DNA of 64,000 nucleotides from Tragulus kanchil (taxonomy: Eukaryota > Chordata > Mammalia > Artiodactyla > Tragulidae), in NCBI GenBank assembly GCA_022376925.1, contig JAIOJX010000032.1:171331979-171395978 (forward strand), read 5' to 3'. Positions 52,995 to 63,425 of the stretch are shown here, piece after piece. The notes under the pieces are model-generated. The model was not told the origin of the DNA. It saw nothing but the letters and a program-made list of their open reading frames with translations, and ran no database searches. Made by a program: the position numbers and the translations under genes. Within the stretch, counting starts at the first letter, position 1, and each line of letters begins with the position of its first letter.

Positions 52995-53210
52995 TTCACT
53001 AGGCCGCGAGTGGAGCAGGGATGCGGCCCGAGCGCAGCGGGAGAGGTCAGAGGAGCTTCGCCAAGGGGAAGCGGGAGTCGACCCCCAGCCTGAGCACTGG
53101 GGCGCGTTGCCATGGAGATGCCTGTGACGTCACACAGGTCCGGCCCGCACGGCCTTCCCCCTCAACTCAGGGCGGGTCACTCTGGGAGCAAAATGCCTTT
53201 CGGAAGGTAG
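52995..53210 (+). promoter_or_regulatory. CpG-rich element with X-box and CRE (copies at 54108 and 55208)
   Basis: A short CpG-dense patch. GTTGCCATGGAGATG (53106-53120) resembles an RFX X-box. TGACGTCA (53125-53132) is a perfect CRE palindrome four bases further on. A good donor, GGAAG|GTAGGT, follows at 53206/53207. This could be a promoter and first exon of an unrecognised transcript. Equivalent sites in the copies: X-box 54219 and 55318, CRE 54238 and 55337. Confidence 0.45.
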
Positions 53211-54375
53211 GTCTGCAGCGACAGCCCTGTGCCCTGCGACCCCAGCTGCTCTGAATAAGCCCCAGGGTTTGCTGACACAAGTCCATAGAGTCAAAGCTAT
53301 GGCTTTCCAGTAGTCATGTGTGGCTGTGAGAGGTGGCCCATAAAGAACGGTGAAGGCCAAAGAATCGATGCTTTCAAATAGTGGTTCTTGAGAACTCCTG
53401 AGAGTCCCTTGGACAGCAAGGAGCTCAAACCAGTCCATCCTAAAGGAAATCAGCCCTGAATATTCCTCGGAAGCACTGATGGTGAAGCTGAAGCTCCAAT
53501 ACGTTGGCCGCCTGATGTGAAGAGCCGACTCACAGGAGAAGACCCTGGGGCTGGGAAAGGAGACAGAGGCGGCAGAGGAAGACGGTATCACTGACTCAGT
53601 GGACGTGAATTTGAGCAATCTCCAGAAGACGGGAAAGAGAAGGCAGCCTGGTGTGCTGCAAGCCTGGGGCTGCAAGGAGTCAGACACGATTCAGCGACTG
53701 GGTAACAAGGGGGAGCTTAGGACACAAAGTTCTTTGGCCGCCAGGGTGACTGTCCAGTGACCGCACAGAGATCAATAGGCAGCTTCTACACAGGCTGGTC
53801 TGGCCTGCTGCGGCGGTGCAGGGAAGCAGCGCCTAGCCCAAACCTCCAGGTCCAGGAGGGCTTCCTGGAGAAGGTGCCACAGGAGGAGGAGGAGGTTAAA
53901 AAAGTCAGGGGTGGGGGAGGTGAGGGAAACCTTTCCAGCAGAAGTCAGAGCTGTGGGCGTGGGGAGGGAGGGGGCCTGTACCTTCTCGAATCTGGGGGAG
54001 AGGCTGGCGCGGCTTTTCAGTCTGGATGCCGCTGGGGAGGAACGCGCTTATTCATCCCAGGGCACTGGGGCGTCCGTCGCTCAAGGTTTTGTGGCTAAAC
54101 TGTGTCCTTCACTAGGCCGCGAGTGGAGCAGGGATGCGGCCCGAGCGCAGCGGGAGAGGTCAGAGGAGCTTCGCCAAGGGGAAGCGGGAGTCGACCCCCA
54201 GCCTGAGCACTGGGGCGCGTTGCCATGGAGATGCCTGTGACGTCACACAGGTCCGGCCCGCACGGCCTTCCCCCTCAACTCAGGGCGGGTCACTCTGGGA
54301 GCAAAATGCCTTTCGGAAGGTAGGTCTGCAGCGACAGCCCTGTGCCCTGCGACCCCAGCTGCTCTGAATAAGCTT

Positions 54376-54630
54376 CCCCGGCGCCAGCTTCCCCCGAGCC
54401 GGGGTCCCCCTTGAGGAACAGCACGCCCCCTGGGAGTCCCTCTCAGGAGCCAGCTCCTCGCTCGCCAGTAAGCCTGGAGGCTGCATGGGGCGCTTGCGGG
54501 GGGCCTTGGGCAGGTGCGCCCGCCCCCGCAGGAGACGCTGCTCCCCGGGGGCCCCTGTCCTGGCGCCTGCTGTCCAGGCAAGGAGGTGATGAAAGCCCGG
54601 GCTGGGTTTGGACGCACGTGGGCCTCTTTC
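54376..54630. other. Unique G+C-rich sequence (second copy 55475-55730)
   Basis: CpG content stays raised after the X-box/CRE patch; no exon or domain seen. Confidence 0.4.
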
Positions 54631-54634
54631 CGGG

Positions 54635-54845
54635 TCCCCAGGTGGCGCTGGGGGTAAAGAACCTGCTTGCCAATGCAGGAGACATAAGAGGTGCAGGTTC
54701 GACCCCTGGGTCAGGAAGCTCCCCCGGAGGAGGGCCTGGCCGCCCCCTCCAGTATTCCTGCCCGGAGTCGCCCGTGGGCAGAGGAGCGTGGCGGGCTGCG
54801 TCCAAGGGGTGACACAGAGTCAGACACGACTGAAGTGACGTAGCC
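54635..54845 (+). repeat. Bov-A2 SINE (second copy 55734-55944)
   Basis: GGTCCCCAGGTGGCGCTGGG ... CAGTATTCCTGCCCGGAGTC ... CAGAGTCAGACACGACTGAA. Confidence 0.88.
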
Positions 54846-56307
54846 TGCGTGAGCCTCTTTCAGCAAGAAGAGGCCCCAGTGGCCCGGGGGGACCTGAGGA
54901 AGCAGAGCCCAGACCCTGCGTGGGGGCCCCTTCCCCTTGGGAGGAGGACCTGCCAGCCCCGTGGAGCGTGTGGGCCCTGCCTTGTGGGAGGGAGGACGGC
55001 CTCCCCCGTGGTGGGTCCCTGTTTCACGGGCGTGGAGACCCCCACAGTGAGGGTGCCGCTCCTCGCCCTGCCGAGGGGCACTTTGGGGTGTCTCTGCCAA
55101 GAGGCCTGAGGGTGGGGCCCCTCCTTGGGACTGGGATCCTGCCTCAGAGCCCCCTTCCTTCCCCCTTAAGGGGAAGCATCTATTGTTCCCTCCCACTGCC
55201 TCTGGCCTTCACTAGGCCGCGAGTGGAGCAGGGATGCGGCCCGAGCGCAGCGGAGAGGTCAGAGGAGCTTCGCCAAGGGGAAGCGGGAGTCGACCCCCAG
55301 CCTGAGCACTGGGGCGCGTTGCCATGGAGATGCCTGTGACGTCACACAGGTCCGGCCCGCACGGCCTTCCCCCTCAACTCAGGGCGGGTCACTCTGGGAG
55401 CAAAATGCCTTTCGGAAGGTAGGTCTGCAGCGACAGCCCTGTGCCCTGCGACCCCAGCTGCTCTGAATAAGCTTCCCCGGCGCCAGCTTCCCCCGAGCCG
55501 GGGTCCCCCTTGAGGAACAGCACGCCCCCTGGGAGTCCCTCTCAGGAGCCAGCTCCTCGCTCGCCAGTAAGCCTGGAGGCTGCATGGGGCGCTTGCGGGG
55601 GGCCTTGGGCAGGTGCGCCCGCCCCCGCAGGAGACGCTGCTCCCCGGGGGCCCCTGTCCTGGCGCCTGCTGTCCAGGCAAGGAGGTGATGAAAGCCCGGG
55701 CTGGGTTTGGACGCACGTGGGCCTCTTTCCGGGTCCCCAGGTGGCGCTGGGGGTAAAGAACCTGCTTGCCAATGCAGGAGACATAAGAGGTGCAGGTTCG
55801 ACCCCTGGGTCAGGAAGCTCCCCCGGAGGAGGGCCTGGCCGCCCCCTCCAGTATTCCTGCCCGGAGTCGCCCGTGGGCAGAGGAGCGTGGCGGGCTGCGT
55901 CCAAGGGGTGACACAGAGTCAGACACGACTGAAGTGACGTAGCCTGCGTGAGCCTCTTTCAGCAAGAAGAGGCCCCAGTGGCCCGGGGGGACCTGAGGAA
56001 GCAGAGCCCAGACCCTGCGTGGGGGCCCCTTCCCCTTGGGAGGAGGACCTGCCAGCCCCGTGGAGCGTGTGGGCCCTGCCTTGTGGGAGGGAGGATGGCC
56101 TCCCCCGTGGTGGGTCCCTGTTTCACGGGCGTGGAGACCCCCACAGTGAGGGCGCCGCTCCTCGCCCTGCCGAGGGGCACTTTGGGGTGTCTCTGCCAAG
56201 AGGCCTGAGGGTGGGGCCCCTCCTTGGGACTGGGATCCTGCCTCAGAGCCCCCTTCCTTCCCCCTTAAGGGGAAGCATCTATTGTTCCCTCCCACTGCCT
56301 CTGCCCC

Positions 56308-56535
56308 CAGCACGTCCCCCTCCCTCCACCCTACCCCTCCTGAGGGGTGAGGGGTGAGGAGTTGAGCAGGAACACCTGCAGCTCCCCTCCAAGGTGGGTG
56401 GCCCGGGCCAGTTCTCACCAGGTGAGGGCGGGAGGGTGACCTTGGGCTGACCCGGCTTCCTCCTGGGCTGCTGAGCAGCCTGGAAACTCCCCTCCCCAAG
56501 CCCACAGGGGAAACCCAGGGCGCTTGGGAACGTCC
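56308..56535. other. Unique intergenic sequence
   Basis: C/G-rich, no recognisable gene. Confidence 0.45.
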
Positions 56536-56539
56536 CCGG

Positions 56540-56705
56540 AGCAGGAGTCTCGGGTTCAGTCCCTGGGTTGGGAAGCTCCCCAGGAGGAGGGCCAGGCTAC
56601 CCACTCCCGCACTCTCGCCTGGAGAATCCCAGGGACAGAGGAGCCTGGCGGGCTGCAGCCCACGGGGTCGCAAGGAGTCGGACACAGCTGAGTGACATAA
56701 CGGCC
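56540..56705 (+). repeat. Bov-A2 SINE, 5'-truncated
   Basis: GGAGTCTCGGGTTCAGTCCC ... CTCTCGCCTGGAGAATCCC ... CGGACACAGCTGAGTGACAT. Confidence 0.85.
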
Positions 56706-57149
56706 GCAGAATTAATCTCTGCGTGCAAAGCTGCGCGGTATTTTTCCAAAATAAAATATTATTCCAGTGTGTAGTTTCCCCTAGACGAACTGATTTAAAG
56801 TAAGGAAATCCCAGATGGTCTCTGGCTTTTCTGTGGGTTCCTTCAGCCTGCATGGGAACTCTTCTGTTTGGGTTGCAGAGCTGGACGGCCTTGATGGATT
56901 CCGAGAGGAGCCTGGTAGCGCAGGAGAGGTCCACCCGCACACCCAAGGTACCGCGACGCCTGTGTGGCCGCCTCAGGAATAGCTTCGCCCTTTAAGGTTT
57001 GGTCAACATGAAGGGACAGGAGATTGCACAATGAAAAAAAAAATGTACTGTCATTTTAAAAAGTTTATCTCAGAATATTTGTACCCAAAAGTGTCTGGTC
57101 ACAATAAGATTGAGTCTGGTATGAAGGATTTCGTGGTAAAGTTAACACT

Positions 57150-57450
57150 GGGGCTTCCCTGGTAGCCCGCTGGTGAAGAATCTGCCTGCCAGTGCAGGAG
57201 ACAGGGGCTCCGTCCCTGATCCAGGAAGACCCCGCATGCTTCAGAGCAGCTAAGCCTGTAGGCCACACCTGCTGAGCCTTGCCCGGGAGCCCGGGAGCCA
57301 CAGTCACTGAAGGTCACGCACCCAGAGCCTTGCTTCTCAACAAGAGAAGCCACTGCGGCGAGCAGCCCGCGTGCTGAAACTGGAGAGAGGCCTGCACGGC
57401 CTCAACAATCCAGCATAGCCCAGACTACTCACGTGCATCAATAATGACAC
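57150..57450 (+). repeat. tRNA-derived SINE, long form (second copy 58277-58577)
   Basis: GGGCTTCCCTGGTAGCCCGC ... CTCCGTCCCTGATCCAGG ... repeated CTGAGCC/GGGAGCC tail. Confidence 0.82.
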
Positions 57451-57464
57451 CTGTTTGGTTTATT

Positions 57465-57645
57465 TTTTTAATTTATTTATCTGTTTTTAGCCTCAGTTGT
57501 GGCACGCGGAACCTTTGATCTTTATTGTGGCATGTGAAATCTTAGTTGCAGCTTGTGGGATCTAGTTCCCCGACCAGGGATTGAACCCAGGTCCCCTGCA
57601 TTGGAAACATGGCGTCTCCGTCACTGGACCACCAGGAACGTCCCA
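57465..57645 (-). repeat. tRNA-derived SINE, reverse (second copy 58592-58771)
   Basis: TTAGTTGCAGCTTGTGGGAT, CCCCGACCAGGGATTGAACC, GGACCACCAGGAACGTCCC. Confidence 0.82.
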
Positions 57646-57807
57646 AAATCTTTGTTGTTTTTTTTTGTAATTAACATTGGAGGAAAAAAAAAAAAAAGAC
57701 GAGACATCCTCGTGGTTTGTGCATGAAAATACAACTCTAAATGTCCCCTGCCTCCACCAAGAACCTGACCAAACACCAGGCAGAACATAGTTCTTTGAGG
57801 CGTGTCC

Positions 57808-58185
57808 TTTTTTTTTTTTGCTTTATTTATTTTGGCCATGTGGTATGTGGAACTTCCCTAACCAGGGATCGAACCCATGCTCCCTGCATTGGAAGCGTAG
57901 CCTTTTTCTTTTTTTTTTGGGCGGGGGGGGGGGTGGGGATGGAGGGGGACGGGCAGGCCGCTTCTATTGGTCTTTTCATTTGTCCATTTTCTTCCATCTT
58001 TGTTCTTTGGCCCGTGTGGGCCTCCCATCACGGTGGCCTCTGTTGTCACAGAGCACCGGCTCAGGGCGCATGCGCTCCAGAGCTCCGGCTCGGTAATTGG
58101 ACTCATCGGTCCAGCCGCTGGCACATGGGATCTTCCCAGGCCAGGGATCGAACTGGCGCCTTGCACTGCAAGGCGGTGTCCTTAG
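57808..58185 (-). repeat. Two adjoining reverse SINEs (second copies 58935-59345)
   Basis: 57808-57905 (CTAACCAGGGATCGAACCC) and about 57910-58185 (GGCCTCCCATCACGGTGGCC, CAGGCCAGGGATCGAACT), each with a T-rich tail complement. In the second copy the inner element is complete to GGGCCGCCAAGGAAGCCC. Confidence 0.8.
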
Positions 58186-59344
58186 TATTAAATTTCTCAG
58201 AATATTTGTACCCGAAAGTGTCTGGTCACAATAATATCGAGTCTGGTATGAAGGATTTCGTGGTAAAGTTAACACTGGGGCTTCCCTGGTAGCCCGCTGG
58301 TGAAGAATCTGCCTGCCAGTGCAGGAGACAGGGGCTCCGTCCCTGATCCAGGAAGACCCCGCATGCTTCAGAGCAGCTAAGCCTGTAGGCCACACCTGCT
58401 GAGCCTTGCCCGGGAGCCCGGGAGCCACAGTCACTGAAGGTCACGCACCCAGAGCCTTGCTTCTCAACAAGAGAAGCCACTGCGGCGAGCAGCCCGCGTG
58501 CTGAAACTGGAGAGAGGCCTGCACGGCCTCAACAATCCAGCATAGCCCAGACTACTCACGTGCATCAATAATGACACCTGTTTGGTTTATTTTTTTAATT
58601 TATTTATCTGTTTTTAGCCTCAGTTGTGGCACGCGGAACCTTTGATCTTTATTGTGGCATGTGAAATCTTAGTTGCAGCTTGTGGGATCTAGTTCCCCGA
58701 CCAGGGATTGAACCCAGGTCCCCTGCATTGGAAACATGGCGTCTCCGTCACTGGACCACCAGGAACGTCCCAAAATCTTTGTTTTTTTTTTTTGTAATTA
58801 ACATTGGAGGAAAAAAAAAAAAAAGACGAGACATCCTCGTGGTTTGTGCATGAAAATACAACTCTAAATGTCCCCTGCCTCCACCAAGAACCTGACCAAA
58901 CACCAGGCAGAACATAGTTCTTTGAGGCGTGTCCTTTTTTTTTTTTGCTTTATTTATTTTGGCCATGTGGTATGTGGAACTTCCCTAACCAGGGATCGAA
59001 CCCATGCTCCCTGCATTGGAAGCGTAGCCTTTTTATTTTTTTTTTTGGCGAGGGGTGGGGTGGGGATGGAGGGGGACGGGCAGGCCGCTTCTATTGGTCT
59101 TTTCATTTGTCCATTTTCTTCCATCTTTGTTCTTTGGCCCGTGTGGGCCTCCCATCACGGTGGCCTCTGTTGTCACAGAGCACCGGCTCAGGGCGCATGC
59201 GCTCCAGAGCTCCGGCTCGGTAATTGGACTCATCGGTCCAGCCGCTCGGCGGCACATGGGATCTTCCCAGGCCAGGGATCGAACTGGCGCCCCTTGCACT
59301 GCAAGGCGGTGTCCTTACCCACTGGGCCGCCAAGGAAGCCCAGC

Positions 59345-59475
59345 ACAGAGTCTTAACCACTGGACCACTAGGGAAGTTCCCCTTGTCCATTTTTTTTTTT
59401 TTAAGTCAGGGATCAAGTTCATGCCCCTTGTAGTGGAAGAGTCCTAACCACTGCACCGCCAGGGAAGTCCCAGAG
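59345..59475 (-). repeat. Two short reverse SINE pieces
   Basis: GGACCACTAGGGAAGTTCC and CTGCACCGCCAGGGAAGTCCC, with a T13 run between them. Confidence 0.7.
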
Positions 59476-59855
59476 TGTTCCGGAGGTGCAGGGCTGGGGG
59501 AGCGCTCGGTCTCCCGCTAGGTTATTAAACTAGGAACATTTCCTGAGCGCCCACCCTGCTTCAGGGGGTGGGAGTTGAGCTCTCGAAAGTGTTCTTGGAA
59601 GATGTACACATTCAGCATTGTATCTTGTCAGAGAGAGTGTGTGTGAACGTGTGTGTGCGTGTGCACCGGAGTTTATCTTTAGAAATTCAACCTTCAAGAA
59701 CTTCTTGACTCTCTCAGTTTCCGGGTCCAGGAGGTGCTCAGGTATTTGAAGCCTGACCCAGATCTCGCTTTCACCTGGGCAGAGACACCCAGATCTGGGA
59801 AGTGACAGGCCGTTTCCATGCTTCCTGTCTGCGCTGGAATAAAGTGATTCCTTTT
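59476..59855. other. Unique intergenic sequence with a short GT-rich run
   Basis: 59635-59670 is GTGTG-rich. No gene features. Confidence 0.5.
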
Positions 59856-60159
59856 AGAAACCACTTTTGGGAAGAGGAGTCCAAGAAATCTTTCAGGACA
59901 AATTTTATTACAAGGAAAGGATGTCTGATGGTTAGTTTTTGAACATTGTTAAGGGAGAACTTTTTGAGTGTGCTTTTCCTTTAAGGCGGAAATGCAAACT
60001 TGAGCTAAGCAACAAGGCCAACGTAGAGACGCCCGTTCAGCACCCCTGACCCCTGCGTCCCCAGTGTGCCTCTTCTGGGGGTCCTGTGGAGGCTGAGCGA
60101 GCGGAGGCTCACCGTGTTTTTTCTCCTCCTCGGCAGATCTTGAGAGTGGACTTGCTAAG

Positions 60160-60320
60160 CTCCGCTTTACGTATGTGCTTGGTTGTGTCCAGCCCTGCCA
60201 CGGCTGGAGTGGGTGGCCAGGCCCTCCTCCGGGGGATCTTCCCAACCCAGGGATCGAACCCAGAGTCTCCCACACGGCAGGCAGACTCTTCACAGTCTGA
60301 GCCGCCGGGAAGCCCACGGT
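60160..60320 (-). repeat. Bov-A2 SINE fragment, reverse (second copy 61253-61413)
   Basis: GGAGTGGGTGGCCAGGCCCT, AACCCAGGGATCGAACCC, GTCTGAGCCGCCGGGAAGCC. Confidence 0.85.
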
Positions 60321-60344
60321 ATGCCCAGTAGTGTGTGTGTCTGC

Positions 60345-60575
60345 TCTGGGTTTCCCCGGGGGCGCTCATGGTGAAGAGCCCGCCTGTGCATGCGGGAGAT
60401 GTAAGACAGGTGGGTTCAATTTCCGGGTTGGGAAGATCATCTGGAGACGAGCACAGCAGCCGGCTCCAGCGTTCTGGTCTGGAGCCTCCATGGACAGAGG
60501 AGCCTGGCGGACTGTGGTCTAAAGGGTCCCAAGGAGTTGGACACGACGGAAGCAACTTAGCCTCACACATGAAGA
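60345..60575 (+). repeat. Bov-A2 SINE (second copy 61438-61668)
   Basis: GGGTTTCCCCGGGGGCGCTC ... GGACAGAGGAGCCTGGCGGA ... GTTGGACACGACGGAAGCAA. Confidence 0.88.
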
Positions 60576-60599
60576 ACTGAGGCTTTGAACTGGGGTGCT

Positions 60600-60907
60600 G
60601 GGGGAGACTCCTGAGAGTCCCCCGGACAGCAAGGAAATCAAACCAGTCAGCCCTAGAGGAAATCAAGCCTGAGTATTCATTGGAAGGACTGAGGCTGAAG
60701 CTGAAGCTTCCATACCTTGGCCACCTGATGTGGAGAGCCGACTCGCTGGAGAAGAAGACTGAGGGCGGGAAGAGAAGAGGGTGACAGAGGATGAGGTGGT
60801 TGGATGACATCACCAACTTAATGGACGTGAGTTCGAACAGACTCTGGGAGGTAGTGGAGGACAGGGAAGCCTGGCGCGCTGCAGTCCACAGGGTCGCAAA
60901 GGGTCAG
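60600..60907 (+). repeat. BovB LINE 3' end (second copy 61693-62030)
   Basis: ACTCCTGAGAGTCCCCCGGA, GAGAGCCGACTCGCTGGAGA, GGATGAGGTGGTTGGATGAC. Only the second copy carries the natural end (ACACTGACCAAGCAACTGAA). Confidence 0.9.
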
Positions 60908-62030
60908 AAATGTTTATTACGGAAAGGATGGGTCCTCGGGATGGTTCAGAAACCACTTTTGGGAAGAGGAGTCCAAGAAATCTTTCAGGACAAATTTTAT
61001 TACAAGGAAAGGATGTCTGATGGTTAGTTTTTGAACATTGTTAAGGGAGAACTTTTTTGAGTGTGCTTTTCCTTTAAGGCGGAAATGCAAACTTGAGCTA
61101 AGCAACAAGGCCAACGTAGAGACGCCCGTTCAGCACCCCTGACCCCTGCGTCCCCAGCGTGCCTCTTCTGGGGGTCCTGTGGAGGCTGAGCGAGCGGAGG
61201 CTCACCGTGTTTTTTCTCCTCCTCGGCAGATCTTGAGAGTGGACTTGCTAAGCTCCGCTTTACGTATGTGCTTGGTTGTGTCCAGCCCTGCCACGGCTGG
61301 AGTGGGTGGCCAGGCCCTCCTCCGGGGGATCTTCCCAACCCAGGGATCGAACCCAGAGTCTCCCACACGGCAGGCAGACTCTTCACAGTCTGAGCCGCCG
61401 GGAAGCCCACGGTATGCCCAGTAGTGTGTGTGTCTGCTCTGGGTTTCCCCGGGGGCGCTCATGGTGAAGAGCCCGCCTGTGCATGCGGGAGATGTAAGAC
61501 AGGTGGGTTCAATTTCCGGGTTGGGAAGATCATCTGGAGACGAGCACAGCAGCCGGCTCCAGCGTTCTGGTCTGGAGCCTCCATGGACAGAGGAGCCTGG
61601 CGGACTGTGGTCTAAAGGGTCCCAAGGAGTTGGACACGACGGAAGCAACTTAGCCTCACACATGAAGAACTGAGGCTTTGAACTGGGGTGCTGGGGGAGA
61701 CTCCTGAGAGTCCCCCGGACAGCAAGGAAATCAAACCAGTCAGCCCTAGAGGAAATCAAGCCTGAGTATTCATTGGAAGGACTGAGGCTGAAGCTGAAGC
61801 TTCCATACCTTGGCCACCTGATGTGGAGAGCCGACTCGCTGGAGAAGAAGACTGAGGGCGGGAAGAGAAGAGGGTGACAGAGGATGAGGTGGTTGGATGA
61901 CATCACCAACTTAATGGACGTGAGTTCGAACAGACTCTGGGAGGTAGTGGAGGACAGGGAAGCCTGGCGCGCTGCAGTCCACAGGGTCGCAAAGGGTCAG
62001 ACACTGACCAAGCAACTGAACAAGGACAAC

Positions 62031-62500
62031 AAATCACCAGCCTTCCACCCGGGCCTTAAAGGCATGGAAGGGGGCGGCCAGCCAGGTGGAGGTCCCGGGA
62101 GGCCGAGCCTTGGGGATGGGGGGCCGGGGAGGCTGGGGGAGGCTGCTGGAGGGCTGGGGGCGCTGAGCGTGGGGCAGGGCTTGGGCTTTCTCTGTGGGGC
62201 TGAGGACGGGGCCAGCCGGGCGGGGAAGTGGGGCAGGAGCAGCGGGGAGGGTGGGGTGGGTAGGCCAGTGAGGAGACAGGAGAATGGCTGGCTCAGGGAA
62301 GTGGGGCCGTGGCTGATTCTGGGCTCAGGGGCGCCCAGTGAGGGTGGCTGCTGACTGGACGCGGGGCTGGGGAGGAAGGGAGGAGCGTCACGTGCTGGGA
62401 AGCCTACTTTAGCTTCACTGGAGGAGCACGGTGGGGCCAGTCTGCGGAAAGGTCCGTCCTTTATCTTGGACAAGTCAATTTGGGAGAACATATTTGGAAG
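62031..62500. other. G-rich unique sequence, no gene supported
   Basis: 62070-62300 has many runs of three or more G on the + strand (GGGGATGGGGGGCCGGGGAGG and similar), giving G-quadruplex potential. Frames are compositional. Confidence 0.5.
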
Positions 62501-62640
62501 ATCCCCTGGAGAAGGGCATGGCAACCCCCCCAGTATTCTTGCCCAGAGAATCCCATGGACAGAGGAGCCCAGCGGGCTGCGGTCCAGGGGGAGGCAAAAG
62601 TCAGATAGGACCGAGCCGCTAACGTTTTCACGCTCTTAGT
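62500..62640 (+). repeat. Bov-A2 SINE, 5'-truncated
   Basis: GATCCCCTGGAGAAGGGCAT ... AGTATTCTTGCCCAGAGAAT ... GGACAGAGGAGCCCAGCGGG. Confidence 0.88.
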
Positions 62641-63422
62641 GGGGCCGGAGCAGGCTGGGCAGTGGGGTCTGGGGGTGTGGCGCTGGCGATGGAGGGCTTG
62701 TTTGTGGCGGGGGGGATGGTGAACACAGGTGTGTGCGTGCGTGGCTGTGTTTGCATGTGTGTGCAAACACAGGCGTGTGTCGCGGGCAGATGCCGGGAGG
62801 CGGGGCCCTCGGGTTTAGAGGTCCAGGGAGAGGACGGGCAGGTCAGCGCGAGCGCGACGGGCCTCTGGGCAGAGCCACCTCCAGGGCGGAGGGGGAACGG
62901 TAGGCCCACAGGGGATGCAGCAGGGACTGGGGCCTCCCCAGGCCCACTTTGACCTTGGCTAAGAAGAAGGATCCAGAAGGACTGGCCTGGAAGAGCTGCA
63001 GGGTTTGTGTGACCCGATGGCTTCTATAATAATAGGCTTGTTCTCAAAGAATTCTCCAGGAACTCTGCGGGATAAGGGCTTTTTAATGTGACTTGTGAGG
63101 GTGGAGGGGCGGCGTAGAGGCAGGAGGGAGGGTCCCGGGGGTTAGGAAGCTGCTGGGCTGAGGCGTCGGGCGGAGGGGCGCCCTTGAGACGTGGCACCTT
63201 GGGGTCCAGGACAGCCCCGCGGTGGCATAGTGGGTGTGTGTGTAGGGGAACACCGCGCAGCCACTGGGATCAGCCTTTGGCCTTGGCTCCGTGCCTCAGT
63301 TTCCCCAGCTGTAACCTGGCAGACATGCTCAGGGTGTCTGCAAGCTCCCCTCTATTACTGAATTCCTCCTGGCATCAAAGAAATGATACTAGACCTACGC
63401 AGAGGGACTTCATTTACTATGG
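62641..63422. other. Unique sequence with GT-rich tract and MIR trace; no gene
   Basis: A GTGTGCG-rich tract is at 62728-62780. CCGTGCCTCAGTTTCCCCAG at 63288 is a reverse MIR core. Nothing else is recognised. Confidence 0.5.
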
Positions 63423-63425
63423 CGT

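Larger units (their letters stand above)
52155..54375 (+). repeat. Tandem duplication D13, offset 1113
   Basis: Copy 1 52155-53267, copy 2 53268-54375. Contains the BovB 3' end and a CpG-rich patch. The joint is AAGCCCCAGGG/TTTGCTG. Confidence 0.95.
54106..56307 (+). repeat. Tandem duplication D14, offset 1099-1100
   Basis: Copy 1 54106-55205, copy 2 55206-56307. It chains onto D13, so the CpG-rich patch appears three times. The joint CCTCTGGCCTTC shares CCTCTG with the true continuation. Confidence 0.95.
57068..59322 (+). repeat. Tandem duplication D15, offset 1127
   Basis: Copy 1 57068-58194, copy 2 58195-59322. A pack of SINEs is repeated. Homopolymer lengths differ (57905-57935 against 59032-59062), and copy 1 loses bases near 58118-58160. 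Confidence 0.95.
59856..61997 (+). repeat. Tandem duplication D16, offset 1092-1093
   Basis: Copy 1 59856-60947, copy 2 60948-61997. The last 40 bases of copy 1 (60908-60947) do not match the expected BovB end at 61998 on and look scrambled. Confidence 0.95.

Noticed and set aside
57620..58800. Small lysine-rich frames near poly-A/T runs
   Set aside because: They arise from SINE tails and homopolymers and are copied by duplication D15.
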